A stretch of 64,000 nucleotides of DNA from Desulfitobacterium chlororespirans DSM 11544. GTDB lineage: Bacteria > Bacillota > Desulfitobacteriia > Desulfitobacteriales > Desulfitobacteriaceae. The translations under genes were made by a program, and so were the position numbers. Below, piece after piece: positions 8,471-16,790 of the stretch. Position 1 is the first letter of the stretch. Each line of letters opens with the position of its first letter. The stretch is from the NCBI RefSeq assembly GCF_900143285.1, contig NZ_FRDN01000015.1:62001-126000 (forward strand), in the 5' to 3' direction. The notes below the pieces were generated by a model. The model worked only from the letters and a program-made list of their open reading frames with translations, had not been told where the DNA came from and made no database searches.

Positions 8471-8671
8471 ATGCCTAGAAAAAATGGCAATAAACCCCAG
8501 AAGGAAGAATTAAAGAAAATAGAATTAACCCTCAAGAATATTCAGAAAAACGAACAATTTCTTGCCGAGAATGCCGAGGAACTTTCACCCCATCAATTAA
8601 AAGATGTGCGAAAACACTTAGATGCCAAGAAGAAGTTTCTGACCGAGACAGACGGAACGATTAAATACTAA
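8471..8671 (+). CDS. Small lysine-rich protein of unknown function
   Basis: A 66-aa, strongly charged (Lys/Glu-rich), probably all-helical protein: residues 13-45 form a predicted amphipathic helix with KKIELTLKNIQKNEQFL. No known domain is recognised. A ribosome site (GAGGTGATAAGAG) precedes the ATG, and a clean intrinsic terminator follows 5 bp after the stop, which supports a real monocistronic gene. It is divergent from the Cse60-like/lut transcript. Confidence 0.65.
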   Translation: MPRKNGNKPQKEELKKIELTLKNIQKNEQFLAENAEELSPHQLKDVRKHLDAKKKFLTETDGTIKY

Positions 8672-8675
8672 GAAT

Positions 8676-8698
8676 AAAGAGCGGGATAACCGCTCTTT
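8676..8698 (+). terminator. Terminator of the 66-aa gene
   Basis: Perfect 9-bp stem AAAGAGCGG-GATAA-CCGCTCTTT. The T tract is short (ATTGCAT), so termination may be partial. Confidence 0.6.
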
Positions 8699-8730
8699 AT
8701 TGCATCATTAGCACCTATGTCCCCAAATGG

Positions 8731-8758
8731 TAAGAGGTATCCTTGCGGATACCTCTTA
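8731..8758 (-). terminator. Hairpin downstream of the spore protein gene
   Basis: Perfect 12-bp inverted repeat TAAGAGGTATCC / GGATACCTCTTA with a 4-nt loop, 16 bp past the SASP stop. On the minus strand it is followed by CCATTTGGGG, a poor T tract, so it is best read as a terminator or an mRNA 3' stabilising stem. Confidence 0.6.
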
Positions 8759-8774
8759 TCAGGTTAATGTACGG

Positions 8775-8981
8775 TTAGATGCGGGTTCCTCTTTTGAGGT
8801 TTTCTTCTGCAAACTGAATCATGCGTTTGGTCATCATGCCGCCGACAGATCCGTTTTCACGGCTGGTGCGGTCACCGCCCAATTGAACGCCGAGTTCATT
8901 TGCGATCTCATACTTGAATTGATCCAGTGATTGTGTGGCACCTTGAACTGCTGGTTGATTAGTACTTCTTTCTCCTGCCAT
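8775..8981 (-). CDS. Alpha/beta-type small acid-soluble spore protein
   Basis: A 68-aa DNA-binding spore protein that coats and protects DNA in dormant spores. The SASP signatures are present: the KYEIANELGVQLGGDRTSR segment, which includes the germination-protease recognition region around YEIANELG, and the GSVGGMMTKRMIQFAEE second box. It starts MAGERSTNQ behind AAGGAGG and is monocistronic. This gene is direct evidence that the organism forms endospores. Forespore sigma-G control is expected for the family, but no confident sigma-G promoter could be assigned here. Confidence 0.95.
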   Translation of the reverse strand: MAGERSTNQPAVQGATQSLDQFKYEIANELGVQLGGDRTSRENGSVGGMMTKRMIQFAEENLKRGTRI

Positions 8982-9132
8982 TTTAGGGTCCCTCCTTAAG
9001 TTTTTGTATTTGTTAGTGAGACGGTCTTATTATCTGAATCAGCAGGAGAAAATAAACAGGTAATTGTTGGTTTAATCAGCAAAGAACAACTATTAATGCC
9101 AATAACAGGAGAATAAGCATCATGTTAATAGA

Positions 9133-9594
9133 TTATGACTCATCATCCTGGGAACATACCCGTACTGCTTCCTCAGCCAAATAGTCTTCGGATACGATTT
9201 TGATAAATCCAGGATAATAAGTATCAAAGGTTTGCGCACCGTTCCAGATTAGATTAATAAGCTGTTCCTGGGAAGGCTCTGAATTGGCTGAATCCAGGTA
9301 AGTCCGAAAGCGAATTTCGCCATCATCCATATCCATTTCAAAATTGCCGATGGCAAGTTCATAATTAATCCGATTCATGAAGTTGCAGACTTCTACGCGC
9401 TTGGCAAAAGGTATTTTCTGCTTGATATGTGTATTGCAAAGCAGAGATTCCTGCTCTTCATCGACAATAATGAAAGAGACGAAATCACAGTTAATACCGC
9501 GAATTTCTAAGCGAAACAACTCGTTCTTTTGATCATAGTCAAATTTCCAACAGTCCTTCTTCAGGGTATTATACAGAACTTCATAGAGCATCAT
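9133..9594 (-). CDS. YbjN-like domain protein
   Basis: A 153-aa soluble protein with alternating beta strands and two helices, resembling YbjN/type III secretion chaperone-like folds (KFDYDQKNELFRLEIRG, then FAKRVEVCNFMNRINYELAIGNFEMD and GEIRFRTYLD). The frame reaches 9618, but the AAAGGAGGGGG site sits inside that extension, so the ATG pair at 9594/9591 (MMLYEVLYNT) is preferred. Function is unknown; the family is often linked to chaperone-like or stress roles. It stands alone between the spore protein gene and the divergent prfC. Confidence 0.7.
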   Translation of the reverse strand: MMLYEVLYNTLKKDCWKFDYDQKNELFRLEIRGINCDFVSFIIVDEEQESLLCNTHIKQKIPFAKRVEVCNFMNRINYELAIGNFEMDMDDGEIRFRTYLDSANSEPSQEQLINLIWNGAQTFDTYYPGFIKIVSEDYLAEEAVRVCSQDDES

Positions 9595-9819
9595 AGCAAG
9601 TCCCCCTCCTTTACCCATAGTATTTCCACATGTTTAGGGCGATTCCTGCCGGGTTAAGATGGGTAAAAAGCAGAAATCCTGTCCATCGGAGTCAGATTGA
9701 TTCCTTTTTTCGCAGAATTTATTATGTTATAATAAAATGCTGTTCAGCGCTATGGAGCGCTCGATAATGAATGAAGAGATCTTAGTTGATCCTAATTTAT
9801 AGAGTAAGGAGCAAACCTT

Positions 9820-11409
9820 GTGAGCATATCCCTTGAAAAACAAATCCGTTTCCGGAAAACATTTGCTATTATCTCCCACCCTGATGCAGGGAAGACCACA
9901 CTGACTGAAAAATTGCTGTTGTTTGGGGGAGCTATCCATCTGGCAGGGAATGTTAAGGCCAGAAAAACCCAACGCTATGCCACTTCAGACTGGATGGAAC
10001 TGGAGCGGCAGAGGGGAATCTCGATTACCTCCAGCGCCATGCAGTTTAATTATCAGGGGTTTGTCATTAATATTCTGGATACTCCGGGTCACCAGGATTT
10101 CAGTGAAGATACCTATCGCACTTTAACCGCTGCCGACAGTGCCGTGATGCTGATCGATGCGGCGAAAGGTGTGGAGACACAAACCATTAAGCTCTTTGAA
10201 GTCTGCAGACGCAGGGGGATTCCCATTTTTACGTTCATTAACAAGATGGACCGGGAGGGCAAACACCCTATCGATCTGATGGATGAAGTGGAGAAAGTTT
10301 TAGGCATCGAAGCCTATGCCATGAATTGGCCCATCGGCGGCGGAGCTGATTTTAAAGGAATTTATGACCGGCAAACGGGTCAGGTGGAGTGTTTTACCGA
10401 CGGGCTGCGCAAAGGCCATGATGATACACGGCAAACAGGTCATATTGATGATCCTGGGATCAAGGAATGGATCGGGGAGGATTTGCTGCAGCGCCTCCGG
10501 GAGGAAATCGAGCTTTTGGATATGGCCGGGAATGTCTTTGACCAGGAGCGAGTGGATCGGGGGGAAGTAACTCCCGTGTTCTTTGGGAGCGCTTTGAATA
10601 ATTTTGGTGTACCCAATTTCCTGGATAGCTTCTTGAAATTAGCACCGGCTCCCGCACCGCGACAATCCAACCTGGGTGTTCTAGAGCCGGCAAGTCAACA
10701 ATTCGTGGGCTTTGTCTTTAAGATTCAAGCCAATATGAACGCCATGCATCGGGACCGTATTGCTTTCATTCGCATCTGCTCGGGCAGATACGAACGGGGA
10801 ATGAATGTCATTCATAATCGGACCCATCGCAAAATGAGGCTGGCTCAGCCTCAGCAGCTCTTTGCCCAGGAGCGGACCATTTTGGACGAGGCATATGCCG
10901 GAGATATCATTGGGGTTCATGACAGCGGAGTACTCCGCATCGGTGATGTTCTGGCGGAAAAGGATGGTATTGAATTTGAGGCTATGCCGTTTTTCAGTCC
11001 GGAAAACTTTGCCCGGGTCAGCATCGCCAATGCCTTGAAAAGAAAGCAATTTATCAAGGGAATACAGGAGCTTCAAGAAGAAGGGGCCATCCATGTTTTC
11101 CGGGATTTGAATATTGGGGTAGAGGCTCCCGTGATCGGAGTCGTGGGCCAACTGCAGTTTGAAGTCCTGGAATACCGTCTGCGGGATGAGTATGGAGTAG
11201 AGGTCCAAATCAACAATTTGCCTTACGAAATGGTTCAATGGATACCTAAGGACGAAGAAAAGATTCGTATTCTTAAGGAATCCAGCATGAGTATGGTGGT
11301 CTTGGATCAGGATGAAAATTATGCTGTCCTGCTTCTGGACAAATGGAAGGCTAATTGGTTAAGCGAGCGCTATGGGGTAGAGTTTTATCCGCAGCCGCTC
11401 AGGGAGTAA
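9820..11409 (+). CDS. prfC: Peptide chain release factor 3 (RF3 GTPase)
   Basis: A translational GTPase that removes RF1/RF2 from the ribosome after termination. The 529 aa match the family length. Seen motifs are the P loop SHPDAGKTTL, the switch region RQRGISITSS, DTPGHQDFSED (G3) and NKMDREG (G4), followed by the beta-barrel and C-terminal domains. The start is GTG at 9820 behind AAGGAG with 8-nt spacing. It appears monocistronic, with a DUF2628 gene starting 71 bp downstream. RF3 is patchily distributed among Firmicutes. Confidence 0.97.
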   Translation: MSISLEKQIRFRKTFAIISHPDAGKTTLTEKLLLFGGAIHLAGNVKARKTQRYATSDWMELERQRGISITSSAMQFNYQGFVINILDTPGHQDFSEDTYRTLTAADSAVMLIDAAKGVETQTIKLFEVCRRRGIPIFTFINKMDREGKHPIDLMDEVEKVLGIEAYAMNWPIGGGADFKGIYDRQTGQVECFTDGLRKGHDDTRQTGHIDDPGIKEWIGEDLLQRLREEIELLDMAGNVFDQERVDRGEVTPVFFGSALNNFGVPNFLDSFLKLAPAPAPRQSNLGVLEPASQQFVGFVFKIQANMNAMHRDRIAFIRICSGRYERGMNVIHNRTHRKMRLAQPQQLFAQERTILDEAYAGDIIGVHDSGVLRIGDVLAEKDGIEFEAMPFFSPENFARVSIANALKRKQFIKGIQELQEEGAIHVFRDLNIGVEAPVIGVVGQLQFEVLEYRLRDEYGVEVQINNLPYEMVQWIPKDEEKIRILKESSMSMVVLDQDENYAVLLLDKWKANWLSERYGVEFYPQPLRE

Positions 11410-11480
11410 AAGCTTTTTCAAACCAAGCCGCAAACATCCATGCTATAATGAGATATAACGCATCGGGAGAGGGTGTAGGT

Positions 11481-11990
11481 ATGGAGGAGCAGGGGAAGGG
11501 GTTCTTCAAGGTCTACGATGGCCAGGAGCTGGAAAAGCAGGAATTGATGAGTGCATATATAGGGAAAAATGTGGATTATTATCTGCACAAATGGCATAAG
11601 GCCGCTGCTCCGGAAAAGGCGCTTTCCTGGAATTGGGCTGCTTTCATTTTTGGTGCTTTTTGGGTTGGCTATCGCCAAATGTACGCCTACCTGGCTCTTT
11701 TGGTAGGGATGATGCTTGCTGCGGACTTGGCTTACATTTACGTCCTGGGATGGGAGCCCGATATGCGGATAACCATAGGGATATCCTTGCTCATGGGCGT
11801 CTTTGGCAATGCATTGTATTATCGTCACATTCGCCGGAAATTAGCCCAACTGAATGAAGAGGGCATTGAACCTGAAGAAATCCACAGGAGGGCGGCTGCG
11901 GACGGAGGCCCTAATTGGCGGGGGATTTTGGCTACATGTCTTCTGCTTTTTCTTTATAACTTTATTCTGGGCTATTTGACATCTTTATAG
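11481..11990 (+). CDS. DUF2628-type small membrane protein
   Basis: The frame is open from 11355, overlapping prfC, but the ATG at 11481 (MEEQGKGFF) is the first with sensible context. The 169-aa product has a cytoplasmic N-terminus with YIGKNVDYYLHKWHKA and then KALSWNWAAFIFGAFWVGYR, the characteristic DUF2628 pattern (a conserved SWNWAAFFFG-like motif preceding membrane helices). Helices lie near residues 55-75, 78-95 and 145-165. Function is unknown. Confidence 0.75.
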   Translation: MEEQGKGFFKVYDGQELEKQELMSAYIGKNVDYYLHKWHKAAAPEKALSWNWAAFIFGAFWVGYRQMYAYLALLVGMMLAADLAYIYVLGWEPDMRITIGISLLMGVFGNALYYRHIRRKLAQLNEEGIEPEEIHRRAAADGGPNWRGILATCLLLFLYNFILGYLTSL

Positions 11991-12011
11991 AGATAAGTAA
12001 TCCATAGTTAA

Positions 12012-12064
12012 GGGAGTATCGCTGGAAAGCTGCTTTTTCTAGTAGCCGGCGATACTCCCTTTTT
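12012..12064 (+). terminator. Intrinsic terminator after the DUF2628 gene
   Basis: Perfect 11-bp stem GGGAGTATCGC / GCGATACTCCC with a long loop, followed directly by TTTTT. Confidence 0.85.
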
Positions 12065-12103
12065 GAAAGTTTAGATTTAAGAATCTGCTTTACAGGGCTT
12101 GCC

Positions 12104-12127
12104 AAATTCGTAATCGATTACGAATTT
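12104..12127. repeat. 24-bp perfect palindrome
   Basis: A perfectly self-complementary 24-bp sequence centred on ATCGAT, with half-site AAATTCGTAATC. It has no loop and no following T tract, so it is more like a protein-binding operator or recombination site than a terminator. It lies between the convergent DUF2628 and NlpC/P60 genes. Confidence 0.6.
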
Positions 12128-12150
12128 AGCGCAAATATGGTCCCAGCCTT

Positions 12151-12963
12151 CTAAAATACGCGCTTTGCCCCAATGAAATGGGATTGCCAATAGGAACCCA
12201 TGGTATAGATGGTTACTCCTTTTGAGCTTGAGGCATTAATGAACTGTCCATTTCCCAGGAAAATCCCCACATGATCGATGACTTTATCACCATCCAAGGA
12301 GAAGAAGACCAGGTCTCCGGCCTTGAGGTTGCTGTAAGAAACGGCTGTGCCCACATTATATTGATCACGGGATACCCGTGGTAAGGAAATGCCATGCTGA
12401 GCGAAGACGTATTGGGTGTATCCGGAGCAGTCAAAGCCGCTGGTCGTGGTGCCGCCCCAAACATAAGGCACTCCGATATATTTTTTGGCCGTGTTGATCA
12501 CGGCAGTGGCTTTGGAGGTAGTGCTTGATGTGCTGGCCTTGGCGGTAGTGCTGGAGGCGCTGGCTTTGACGGAAGCTTTGGGTGCGCTGGCGGTACTTTT
12601 ACTTGTATCGGAAGACTTCTTGACAGAAGTGGCAGAAGAGCTGGAAGCAGTGCTTTTCGGGGCTTGTGAGGGTGCAGAGCTGGACTGAGAGCCACGGGAA
12701 ATTTCACCGGTTGCGGCTCCAGTTGCGGCTCCAGTTGCGGCTCGTCTGTCGGTGTCGGCCTTGGCCAGTTCTCTGGAGGCCCGGACAGCTTCAAGATCGC
12801 TTTCGACAGTATCGCTTTGAGGAGCAAGGGCCACTTCCTCAGCCCAAGCCAGCTCTTGAGCTGTACTGGGCTCTGCCATGGTCTGGGGGTAAGCAAAGAA
12901 GGCAGTGGCGAAAAATCCCAAGGATAGAATAGAAACGGAAAGTTTATTGATAAATTTTTTCAT
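12151..12963 (-). CDS. Secreted NlpC/P60 cell-wall hydrolase
   Basis: A 270-aa exported peptidoglycan endopeptidase. A Sec signal (residues 1-30, ending near YPQTMAEP) is followed by a low-complexity Ser/Ala/Lys/Thr linker (about 70-150) and a C-terminal NlpC/P60 domain. Catalytic Cys is in GFDCSGYTQYVF and catalytic His in DHVGIFLGNG. The linker encodes ATGAATGAATGE, from three tandem copies of a 12-bp unit near 12716-12750. It probably cleaves gamma-D-Glu-diamino acid bonds. A good AAAGGAG site precedes the ATG. Confidence 0.93.
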   Translation of the reverse strand: MKKFINKLSVSILSLGFFATAFFAYPQTMAEPSTAQELAWAEEVALAPQSDTVESDLEAVRASRELAKADTDRRAATGAATGAATGEISRGSQSSSAPSQAPKSTASSSSATSVKKSSDTSKSTASAPKASVKASASSTTAKASTSSTTSKATAVINTAKKYIGVPYVWGGTTTSGFDCSGYTQYVFAQHGISLPRVSRDQYNVGTAVSYSNLKAGDLVFFSLDGDKVIDHVGIFLGNGQFINASSSKGVTIYTMGSYWQSHFIGAKRVF

Positions 12964-13107
12964 AAAGTTCTCCTTTCAAAGCAAACGATTCAAAAGTAAA
13001 AGACAACCCATCACAATCTGACAGGTTGTCCTCAGTATAAGATAATTTTTTCACGATGTCCTTAGAGGAAATTTGGTTCTATCACCAGGTTTTATTAAGG
13101 CGTGGAA

Positions 13108-13887
13108 TTATTTTCCGCTCAAGAGAAATTGCGGTACGCCTAATTTGGGATGATGAACTTGAACTAAATCCGTTTTATAGACCTGGGTTAACGTTTCTTC
13201 CCGGAGCACGTCTTCTTTTTTACCCCAGGTAACGATTTCCCCTTGATCGAGCAGGAGAATCCGGTCGCAATACTGAGCCGCTATATTTAAGTCGTGCAGG
13301 ACCATAATCACAGTGATGCCCAACTCGTCATGCCACTGGCGGACATGATCCATGACTAAGCATTGGTGGCCAATATCCAAATAGGTGGTGGGTTCATCCA
13401 GGATGAGTATCCGGGGTTCTTGAGCCATAGCCCGGGCCAGAGAAACCAGTTGGCGCTGACCGCCGCTTAGGGTGCTGACTTTTTGGGAGCGTTTAGGCCC
13501 AAGATTGAGTTTAACGAGTATGTTCTCCACCACAGCCCTGTCATGGGAGCTCAGGTCGGCAAAGGGTTTTAACCAGGGATAGCGCCCCATGGATACGATC
13601 TGCTCTACGGTAAAGGGCAGGGCAGGGGTACCCTCCTGCTCCAGAACGGCAATTTGGCGGGCCAGCTCTTTTGAGGTATGGGAGGAAAGTGGTCTGTCCA
13701 TCAACAGAACCTTACCGGAACTAGGAGGCTGAAGGCCGCTGATGGTACGGATCAGAGTCGATTTACCGCTGCCATTGGGGCCGATAATGCCAAACATATC
13801 TCCCTGGCTGATGGCAAAGGAAAGGTTCCGCAACACAGCAAAGGAGCCATAATGTTGATTAAGGTTCTGAATCTCGAACAGGTTCAT
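13108..13887 (-). CDS. btuD: Corrinoid ABC transporter ATPase (BtuD-type)
   Basis: A 259-aa ATPase of the FecCD/BtuCD importer class. Seen are Walker A GPNGSGKSTL, signature LSGGQRQL, Walker B ILILDEP and the H-loop VLHDLN. It follows the permease gene after 1 bp. The family also serves haem and siderophores, but the cobalamin riboswitch at the head of the operon makes vitamin B12 or another corrinoid the likely cargo. Confidence 0.9.
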   Translation of the reverse strand: MNLFEIQNLNQHYGSFAVLRNLSFAISQGDMFGIIGPNGSGKSTLIRTISGLQPPSSGKVLLMDRPLSSHTSKELARQIAVLEQEGTPALPFTVEQIVSMGRYPWLKPFADLSSHDRAVVENILVKLNLGPKRSQKVSTLSGGQRQLVSLARAMAQEPRILILDEPTTYLDIGHQCLVMDHVRQWHDELGITVIMVLHDLNIAAQYCDRILLLDQGEIVTWGKKEDVLREETLTQVYKTDLVQVHHPKLGVPQFLLSGK

Positions 13888-13888
13888 C

Positions 13889-14926
13889 CTAACCCCTCCT
13901 TAAACCACTTTTTAACAGATATGCGAAAAAGGGTGCGCCCACAAAGGCTGTAATCGCTCCGATGGGAATCTCCTGAGATTGGAGCAGGGTTCTGGCCATG
14001 GTATCCGACCACAAAAGGAAGATTGCTCCCGCTAAAGTAGACACCGGCAAGAGGATTCGGTGGTCAGGTCCCACGAGGAGGCGCATGAGATGGGGAATGA
14101 TCAGGCCGACAAAGGCGATGATCCCCACCATGGAGACTGCGGCCGTGGCCAATAACGAACCGACGATGAGAATGGCAATTTTCTTGCGCTCCACGTTGAT
14201 TCCCAGGTGAGTTGCTGCTCTTTCCCCTAAAGCGATGACATTCAGCTCCCGGCTTTGCAAGAGAAGATAAGCCAAGCCGAGCAGAAAATAAGGGAGAAGG
14301 ATCAGGACATTCTGCCAGCTGCTGTTGGCGAGACTGCCCATCATCCAGAAAATAATCTGCTGCATCTGCTCGCCGGAAACGGCAATCAGAAGAGAGAGAA
14401 AAGCGCTCAACAAAGCCTGCACTACCACACCGGCCAGGATTAAGGTTTCCCGCTCAAACTGACCATGCTGTCTGGATAAAGAGAAGACAAAGGCCAGAGA
14501 AATAAGCCCTCCGGCAAAGGCGAAGAGAGGCAGGGCCGATTGACCGAAGAAAGAAAAGCTGCGAAAAAAAAGGATAGCGGAGGCGGCGCCAATGGCAGCT
14601 CCGGAAGAGACCCCCAAGATATAGGGATCAGCCAAAGGATTGCGCAGAATCCCTTGAAAGGCCACTCCCGAGGTTGCCAGCATGGCCCCAACGATGAGGG
14701 CTAAAAAGACCCGGGGCAGGCGCAGATTCCAAACGATGGATTCCTGGGCTGAGGACCAGCTGTGGTCAAAGCTCAAAAAAGGCAGATGGTTTAAAATGAT
14801 CTTCCAGGTCAGATGAAAAGGCAGGGAGACGGAGCCGGTCATCACACAGATGACAACGGAAAGAAGCAGGAGCAGGGATAAGCCCAAAATCCAGGGTATG
14901 CTTTTGGGGAAAGTTCGGGAATTCAT
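13889..14926 (-). CDS. btuC: Corrinoid ABC transporter permease (BtuC/FecCD family)
   Basis: A FecCD-family permease of about 345 aa with roughly ten helices. Family motifs seen are LRLPRVFLALIVGAMLATSG, GVSSGAAIGAA, LGERAATHLGI and FVGLIIPHLMRLLVGPDHR. The frame extends to 14998, but the ATG at 14926 (MNSRTFPKSI) sits behind AAGGAGG and gives a normal-length protein. It would form the homodimeric channel with BtuD and receive substrate from the lipoprotein encoded upstream. Confidence 0.9.
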   Translation of the reverse strand: MNSRTFPKSIPWILGLSLLLLLSVVICVMTGSVSLPFHLTWKIILNHLPFLSFDHSWSSAQESIVWNLRLPRVFLALIVGAMLATSGVAFQGILRNPLADPYILGVSSGAAIGAASAILFFRSFSFFGQSALPLFAFAGGLISLAFVFSLSRQHGQFERETLILAGVVVQALLSAFLSLLIAVSGEQMQQIIFWMMGSLANSSWQNVLILLPYFLLGLAYLLLQSRELNVIALGERAATHLGINVERKKIAILIVGSLLATAAVSMVGIIAFVGLIIPHLMRLLVGPDHRILLPVSTLAGAIFLLWSDTMARTLLQSQEIPIGAITAFVGAPFFAYLLKSGLRRG

Positions 14927-15009
14927 CTTTATGTTATCCTCCTTAACTTCAGTCAATAAGCTCTCTCCCCATACGGATGATAAGACCACCCTTGCCAAGG
15001 GCTGAAGAG

Positions 15010-15978
15010 TCAGAAACGCTCCGGATAAAGGGCTTTAGCGATGGTCTCCAAGCCGTCGACGATCCGGGGACCGGAGCGGGTCACCATATCGCTGTCCAGA
15101 TCGTAAATCCGGTCATTGCTGACAGCATCGATGGCTTGCCAAGCCGGACGGCCGGCGATGGTGGCCTTCACATTATCCATGTAGTAGGAGTAGGTGCTCA
15201 GGATGACCTGAGGGTTCTTCTCAATCACCTGCTCCTCGCTGTATTGTGCCCAATCTTGAACATCACTTGCGATATTGATGCCACCTGCTTTGGTGATGAG
15301 TTCGTTAAGAAAGGTTCCTGCACCGGCGGTAAAAAGACCTGGATCCACTTCAATCCATACCCTGACCCGAGCAGATTCCTTGATGGCCTCTACTTTATCG
15401 GCAATGGCTTGTTCCTTTGCTTTCATTCCCTGGAGCACAGCCTGGGCCCGTTCCTGAGTATTGGTAATGTATCCCAGTTTTTCGATGGTTTGATAGGTGC
15501 TTTCCAGACTTTGGGGGTTTAAATGAGCTACAGGTATCCCCAAGCTGCGCAGAGAGTTAACAAAGCTGTCCTTATGCATTCCTGTCAGGACCAAATCCGG
15601 TTTGAGCTCAATGAGCTGCTCCATATTGGGGTTTAAACTGTCTTCAAAAATATATTCTGCGTTCCCCTGAATACCCACCGGATAATTATCGTACACAGTT
15701 AAGCCGATCAGCTTGCGATCCAGGCCCAGGGCGCTTAAGATCTCTGTGGAGGGCGGGGCCAGACAGATAATGCGTTGAGGTTCTTTTTCCAGAGTGGTGG
15801 CCACACCCGTATCATCTGTGTAGGTTAAAGGGTAGCTTGCAGCCTGGATGGTATCTTGCCCGGAGGGCGCTTCAGGAGGAGCGGCACCTTGCTGTGGGGA
15901 TGAATTGCAGCCGCTGAGCAAAAGTAAGGTCACCCATAGGGTTATCAGCAGGGTGAGTGCCTGTTTTTTTCTATTCAT
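15010..15978 (-). CDS. btuF: Corrinoid-binding lipoprotein (BtuF-type)
   Basis: A substrate-binding lipoprotein of the helical-backbone class. The lipobox LLLLSGCNSS gives a lipidated Cys at about residue 24. The body has the typical PQRIICLAPPSTEILSALG opening and PDLVLTGMHKDSFV. The frame runs further upstream to 16014, but the ATG at 15978 (MNRKKQALTL) has GAAAGGAG at good spacing and lies downstream of the riboswitch terminator. This is the first gene of the operon, consistent with delivery of captured corrinoid to BtuCD. Confidence 0.9.
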   Translation of the reverse strand: MNRKKQALTLLITLWVTLLLLSGCNSSPQQGAAPPEAPSGQDTIQAASYPLTYTDDTGVATTLEKEPQRIICLAPPSTEILSALGLDRKLIGLTVYDNYPVGIQGNAEYIFEDSLNPNMEQLIELKPDLVLTGMHKDSFVNSLRSLGIPVAHLNPQSLESTYQTIEKLGYITNTQERAQAVLQGMKAKEQAIADKVEAIKESARVRVWIEVDPGLFTAGAGTFLNELITKAGGINIASDVQDWAQYSEEQVIEKNPQVILSTYSYYMDNVKATIAGRPAWQAIDAVSNDRIYDLDSDMVTRSGPRIVDGLETIAKALYPERF

Positions 15979-16015
15979 TTTTGTGCTCCTTTCGAGTTGG
16001 GGTGGAAAGATCAAG

Positions 16016-16048
16016 AAAAACCTTTTATCGCCAGGATAAAAGGTTTTT
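16016..16048 (-). terminator. Riboswitch expression-platform terminator
   Basis: A long stem (AAAAACCTTTTATC pairing across a short loop with its complement) whose distal arm ends in TTTTT on the minus strand. It lies between the cobalamin aptamer and the btuF start, so ligand binding would end transcription here. Confidence 0.8.
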
Positions 16049-16084
16049 GCTGCATTAGTGAATTCTTGCAGCGCCTCTATCCTG

Positions 16085-16220
16085 TCCTCGAGGAAGGTCG
16101 CTGATGATTAGGCAGGTTCCTGACTAAAAGTGATCACTCACTCAATTCACAGTGGCGGGACCGTGCCGGAATTGAACCGGCTTCCCTTTTAACTCTCTCC
16201 CGAAAGGATTGAGTACCTAA
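16085..16220 (-). promoter_or_regulatory. Cobalamin riboswitch (B12 element)
   Basis: On the minus strand the leader reads AAAAGGGAAGCCGGTTC, ATTCCGGCACGGTCCCGCC, the B12-box core GCCACTGTGA, and then GTCAGGAACCTGCC. These are the conserved landmarks of the cobalamin riboswitch in the correct order and spacing. It heads the btuFCD operon and would repress it when adenosylcobalamin (or a related corrinoid) is plentiful. The aptamer limits are approximate to about 10 nt. Confidence 0.93.
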
Positions 16221-16493
16221 TTCTATTGTATTGAATTAAGACAATTATAAGGCATTCGTCCGGTAATGCCAAGGTTTGTTTAGTGCCTGCTTTCCTGGTG
16301 ATTAAAGAATGGTTTTCAGCAACCGCGTAAATACTAAGGACGAAGATTCGATAGCACTGTCGGAAAGTATAAACTTGCGTTATCTGCTTTCTAAGCATAA
16401 GTGCAACCAGCGGCTTCGCCTCACTGGGGTTATAAATCAAAGGCTCGGTGAAGTCGGGTTTTCTTTAAAAATTCACGGCAGGGGGATGTAAGC

Positions 16494-16790
16494 ATGAAAG
16501 ATATGCTCAAGAAGGGTTTAGCCTTGGGGTTAGGTTTCGCTGTGGTGAGCAAAGAACAAATTGAGAAGGTTGTGGATGAATTGGTAAAGAAAGGAGAGCT
16601 GTCCGCCAATGAATCCAAGGAATTAATGAATGAGTTGATCCAAAAAGGCGAGGATCAGCAGAATGAGATTCAGGTCAAGCTTAAGGAACAAGTGCAAAAA
16701 ATCCTGGCGGAGCTTAACCTTCCTACCAAAGCAGACATCGAAAGGCTGGAAAACCGCATCGCTCAATTGGAAAACGGGACCCATGATTAG
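16494..16790 (+). CDS. Phasin-like coiled-coil protein
   Basis: A 98-aa protein with a short hydrophobic N-terminal patch (KGLALGLGFAVVS) followed by a long charged helical region (KEQIEKVVDELVKKGELS..., then a predicted coiled coil with ERLENRIAQLENG). It resembles the phasin-family/polyhydroxyalkanoate granule-associated small proteins commonly found just before UbiB-type kinases. Its stop overlaps the kinase start by 8 bp, which suggests coupled translation. No polyhydroxyalkanoate synthase gene is in the window, so a granule role is not implied. Confidence 0.8.
   Translation: MKDMLKKGLALGLGFAVVSKEQIEKVVDELVKKGELSANESKELMNELIQKGEDQQNEIQVKLKEQVQKILAELNLPTKADIERLENRIAQLENGTHD

Noticed and set aside
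16663-16782. Longer N-terminus of the UbiB kinase from 16663
   Set aside because: It would overlap most of the phasin-like gene in another frame; the family start fits 16783.
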